Part shown: positions 60,331 through 64,000 of the stretch, in pieces
Numbering within the stretch: the stretch's first letter is position 1
Layout of the letters: each line of letters opens with the position of its first letter
NCBI GenBank assembly: GCA_027382625.1
Contig: JAJKFJ010021259.1
Location: forward strand, 86,116-150,115
Source of the DNA: Tetmemena sp. SeJ-2015
Lineage: Eukaryota; Ciliophora; Spirotrichea; Sporadotrichida; Oxytrichidae
Length of the DNA stretch: 64,000 nucleotides
Direction of reading: 5' to 3'
Program-made: the position numbers and the translations under genes
Notes under the pieces: model-generated
Database searches by the model: none
What the model saw: the letters and a program-made list of their open reading frames with translations, nothing else
What the model was told of the DNA's origin: nothing

Positions 60331-61735
60331 ATGAACAGTAGTTCCAATAAATCTGCAAATTTGGTAATTTGAATATAAATTATAGAAATAGCATTACCGC
60401 CATTTGCAATATCATCAACCTAGAGTTCTAAGAAGAAAGATAACAATGGAGCAAATAAACCAAGCAGCTAAGGTGAACACCAACCCCACCAATGACTTTG
60501 ACTTTGATGATGACTTCAATCAGAATGCAGGATTGGTTCCAGCCAAGGACACCTATGATGAGAATGGGAACCTTATCCCTGCAGCTGAAGCAAAGAAAGA
60601 TGCAAAACGCAAGCAAGTCAAAAGACAGCAGCTCAAGTTTGACACTTCTTACTTGATTGACAATCCTAATGGAGTCAAGATGCTCTACAAGAAATTCGTC
60701 CTCGATAAGGAAAAGGTCCACACAAAGTTGAAATTCTAGTCTGGGACAGAGGCACAGGATTTGCACACCTTAGTCAAGATGTATAAGGACTGGCACTTTG
60801 AATGCTTGCCAAAGTATGAAGTCTCTTACTTCGCTGAACGACTGCAAAAGGTTGGAACTGACAAGGCTCTCAGAGCTTATATGAGCAAAGTTAGGAATCA
60901 CTACAAGGGTACTTCTGAAATGGAGGAGCTCAAGGCTTTGGAATTAGGACCTCAGTAGACTGAAGAAGCTAAAGCCGCTGGAGCAGCTGAGGATGAAAAC
61001 ATCTACGACTACTACCAGCAGGTCAATCAGATACAATAGAACAATGGGGAGACTCAAATCGACACCTCAACTAGTAAGAAGGACAGTAGTAACAACAGAC
61101 CCTTCTTCAGACTTTTGGATGACGTTTAAAATCCTAATCCTTTTAACAATGACTAAGGACCATTTCAAGCAACTGCAGCCAAGCAAATAAATGAACTTAC
61201 GGAGGAGTAAAAAAGAGTGATCGAAGAGAACAGACGCAAGGCTTTGGAGCGTAAAAGAAAGAGAGAGGAAGCAGAGGCTTTAGCTTAAGGAGGAGTAGAG
61301 GATTATATGGATGACAATAGGCCTCAACGCTATTATGGAAATGACTACGAGATGAGGGATGAGAGTGAGGCAAAGACTTCTTAAAGCAAGAATGATAATC
61401 ACAAGAGGCATTAGAACGATTTGAACTCTCACTACAAATTGGATCTCAACGGCACAGGTTCTAGCTTCAAGACAGAGGAAAGCAAGAATGGCGAGCCTTC
61501 GAATGATTTAGGGTTTAAGATCATGTTTGAGGGAGATAAATAAGAAGAGCAGATAGATTTGGATCAGGAGGATCTAGTTGATTGCTTGGATGGGCTGAGC
61601 GTTGCAGAAGATGAACTTGAGAATATCAAAAGCTAGCTTGATAAAGCTACAACAAATTTTAATCTTTATTAGGATTTAAATTCTAAGTTTAGAAGGCAGT
61701 ATGAGGAGGATGAAGAAGGACACTTTAATTATTGA
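60331..61735 (+). CDS. Tipin/Swi3/Csm3 replication fork protection protein
   Basis: Partner of Timeless (Tof1/Swi1) in the fork protection complex, nuclear. ATG 60331 (MNSSSNKSANL), a 22-bp GT-AG intron (60364-60385), then a frame with no further break to TGA 61733-61735. The acidic start (NDFDFDDDFNQNAG) leads to the conserved Swi3 domain: SYLIDNPNGVKMLYKKFVLD, QDLHTLVKMYKDWHFECLPK, YFAERLQKVGTDKALRAYM. The C-terminal half is charged and low in complexity (KQINELTEEQKRVIEENRRK, LDQEDLVDCLDGLSV). An internal ATG at 60446 is an alternative start. No IES is visible, unlike most genes here. Confidence 0.88.
60364..60385 (+). other. GT-AG intron (22 bp)
   Basis: GTAATTTGAATATAAATTATAG removes a TGA and joins NKSANL to KQHYRHLQYHQ in the Tipin gene. 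Very short; an IES reading is possible. Confidence 0.55.
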
Positions 61736-61970
61736 ATGAAGAGGTATATTTTGCTCAAGATTTTTAGAATTTTCTTAATCTTTAAGAAAGAATATAAAGC
61801 TAGCATGAACAACAACGAATGCATATAAACTTATTGAACCAATTAAATATGTATAATAAGCGATAGTAATTGATCCATTTAAGTCTTAGATAACTTCCTC
61901 TCGTACACTGGAGAAGGAAGCTTATTCCAAATTATATTATAATTGTGCAGTTTGTCTTAGAGGGATACGC
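61736..61970. other. Convergent intergenic spacer
   Basis: AT-rich 235 bp between the Tipin stop (plus) and the permease stop (minus). No gene seen; both 3' ends lie here. Confidence 0.6.
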
Positions 61971-64000
61971 TCAGCCACCTCCCTTGAGTACAGTGGCAAT
62001 TCTTCTGTTGTTGACGTCTCTGACTGGGATAAGAACTGCGAAGTAGGTAGTAATTAGAGCCATCACTATCATAGCGATGAACAGATAAGTAGGGAAAGCA
62101 AGCTTGAAAGGCAGCTCTATGAAGAGATAGAACTGAGCTGTGAGAGTGATTGCCACAGTTAATCCTACTATGATACCCAGGGTTAGAGCACCAAATATCA
62201 CAGCGAAGGCCTCGTACATGAAAACTCTTTTAGTTTGCTCCTTCGTGAGTCCAATAGCTCTGATAACTCCAAACTCCCACAGATTCTCTTTGATGTTAGA
62301 GGTGGTTGAGATAAGCAGCAAGAAGAAAGAAAGAGTCAAGGCGATGGTGCCCACAATAATAACGAAGACTTAGAAGAGTAGCAAAGAGCTGTTGATTGAA
62401 TCAAGTAGACTCTTACGATCTAGCAGCACTGTTGTGTCATCACGGAAATAAGATCTGATGCCGTTAGCTATGTACTCTCTTCTGTAATCTGGAATGTCGT
62501 TAGCAAGTTTCACGAATAGATACTCCTTGGGTAGTCCATCAGTGAAGTTGTAGTCATTAACGATACTTTGATAGTTCTGCTCTAGATCTGGATCGTCTAC
62601 GAATTGAGTCTTCAAGATCTCAAGGAATTAGTCTGTTGAGACGAGGATAGAGCCGAAGTAAGCGATTTAGCGGTAACTCATGAACAAGAAGCCAGGAATC
62701 TTAGTGATCATAGCTCTAATTTTGCCTCTGTAAATTTGAGAGTTGCAAACGTCATTAGACTCATACTGCTAGCGAAGACATAGACGGGCTTAAGTTTCGG
62801 TATCTAAGGAAAGTACGTTTCTGAAACCTTCTGGAGCGAGGATCTTAACTTGATCTGTATAGTCATCTTCTTTGTGTTGATTGTTGTTGCCAACTGTGAT
62901 GTTGAAAGGGTCTTTGGTGCCATCGTTGAAATCAAGTCCTTCGTCACTGAACAAAGATTCAACTGTGTCATAGTCACCATTAGGGAGCTTTTGATAAGTG
63001 ACGCCACTTTAAACTTCTCTGGGCATATAGTAGTCGGTGTTTACGACACGGAGGAAGTTGCGTTGCAGTCCAAAGACTTTAGTACGAACTTAGTTGTAGC
63101 CACAAGCAGAGCCGATGTACATGCGTTTGACTGCGTTTGAGTTAGGTGCGATGCGTTTCACGAATTCATTCATCTCAGTGGTTGCAAAGGTGTAAGAGTC
63201 AACTATAAAGTGAAAATCAATTTCTTCACTTAAAACTGCGCCATCTTTAAGCTTCTATTCTTCAAGGAACTGAATGAGAGGACCTTCATCTAGGTAGTTG
63301 ATCTTGCTGCCGAGAGAGGTTGCATAAAGGTCAGAGCCTACAGTACTCTCCAACTGAGCAATGATCATATGTCCGATAAGTTCGAAGGTTGAACCAGAGA
63401 AGATCAAGAACTTAATCTCGCAAATTAACTATTGGTATTTATGGAACGATAGAGCGATGGTGAACATCATAGCTGTCTTGGTGTTTCTAGCTTCGTGGCC
63501 GTCAAGGTTCTTCCTAACCACTTGGTAGAGGTTCTTGTCCTTCCTCATGATGAGTATGAAGATCTTGACGAAGAGGAGCTGCACGTAGGGCAGGAGGAGG
63601 ATGCTAACAAAGGCTAGTCCGAGGATCATGAGGATGAGAATGAAGTTGAGGATGAAGAAGAAGAGCGAATAGTTCTTGTAGATGAAGGCCATGGGTGCCA
63701 CGTAGTAGGTGAGGATACCGAGAGACACAAGCATGAGGGCCACGATCAACTGGTTGACTGAGAGTCCCATTTCCTCCAGACGCTTAATGGAGACAGTGAG
63801 CTCGTTGACTGAGCGGTGATAGAGATCCAGGGAAGAGCGGAGGTTCTTGCTGAGTGCTTTCTAGATGGGAATGATGTTAGCAAGGATGGGCAGGATTATT
63901 CCCAAGATGCAACCATCAATAAAATTGACAATGAATAAATATACCAAGGGCGATAGAGCCTGTTGAGAGAGAGTAGTCAGTAGTGTTCTGAGCGAAGACA
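61971..64000 (-). CDS. FtsX-like (ABC3-type) permease, 5' end outside window
   Basis: Membrane protein of the FtsX/MacB permease family. C terminus: FVIIVGTIALTLSFFLLLIS, SNIKENLWEFGVIRAIGLTK (the typical post-helix motif), VFMYEAFAVIFGALTLGIIV, and TYLFIAMIVMALITTYFAVL, ending PVRDVNNRRIATVLKGGG and TGA 61971-61973. N-terminal to this is a large extracytoplasmic region (VFGLQRNFLRVVNTDYYM, KEYLFVKLANDIPDYRREY), and before it another helical block (63429-64000: LIVALMLVSLGILTYYVAPM, FFFILNFILILMILGLAFVS). The frame is unbroken to the window edge with TAA/TAG as Gln, and no IES is visible. Two-unit FtsX-domain layout is usual for eukaryotic ABC3-type permeases; the substrate is unknown. Confidence 0.85.

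Noticed and set aside
1..64000. Macronuclear or bacterial origin; CRISPR arrays, operons or tRNA genes
   Set aside because: No telomeric arrays, pervasive IESs and introns, reassigned stop codons, and no spaced repeat arrays or tRNA-like folds were noticed.

Overview
The window reads as germline (micronuclear) DNA of a spirotrich ciliate, most likely a hypotrich of the Oxytricha/Stylonychia type. There are two lines of evidence. First, TAA and TAG encode Gln and TGA is the stop: every recognisable protein (Tipin, FtsX-type permease, ADP-ribosylglycohydrolase, MORN, PAS, kelch, LRR) is broken by TAA/TAG but opens up as long frames once these are read as Gln. Second, many genes are interrupted by short AT-rich segments that are not GT-AG introns. 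Each lies between short direct repeats of 3-8 bp, and deleting the segment plus one repeat copy restores frame and family alignment. That is the MDS/pointer/IES structure of an unrearranged ciliate germline. I place 18 such IESs. Ordinary GT-AG introns (22-119 bp) also occur. Telomeric repeat arrays are absent and many genes share one contig, which fits a micronucleus and not macronuclear nanochromosomes.

Layout. 0-3 kb: poor-quality sequence, a Tc1/mariner-like DD34E transposase (minus) and an unusual array of hairpins. 3-18 kb: minus-strand genes, namely a coiled-coil protein, an ADP-ribosylglycohydrolase, three related kelch genes, two B-box-type zinc-finger genes each lying just 3' of a kelch gene, and two basic proteins; AT-rich blocks lie between them. 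18-28 kb: three related Cys-rich type I membrane proteins (two plus, one minus). 28-31 kb: a complete B-box/coiled-coil/kelch gene (minus). 31-42 kb: three plus-strand genes (acidic coiled coil, MORN repeats, large coiled coil). The last has a 418-bp IES that itself carries a GC-rich 293-bp insertion with 12-bp flanking repeats. 42-44 kb: a zinc-binding protein (minus). 44-53 kb: a giant multipass PAS-domain protein (plus). 53-60 kb: a Gln/Ser-rich protein with leucine-rich and ankyrin repeats (minus). 60-64 kb: Tipin/Swi3 (plus) and an FtsX-like permease (minus, running off the window), both without visible IESs.

Limits. Translations were made by eye. A few 1-nt frame breaks in homopolymers suggest sequence errors, and several in-frame TGAs remain unexplained. 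Gene ends outside the strongly supported frames are approximate. There is no sign of operons; the genes appear to be independent loci that would become separate macronuclear chromosomes.
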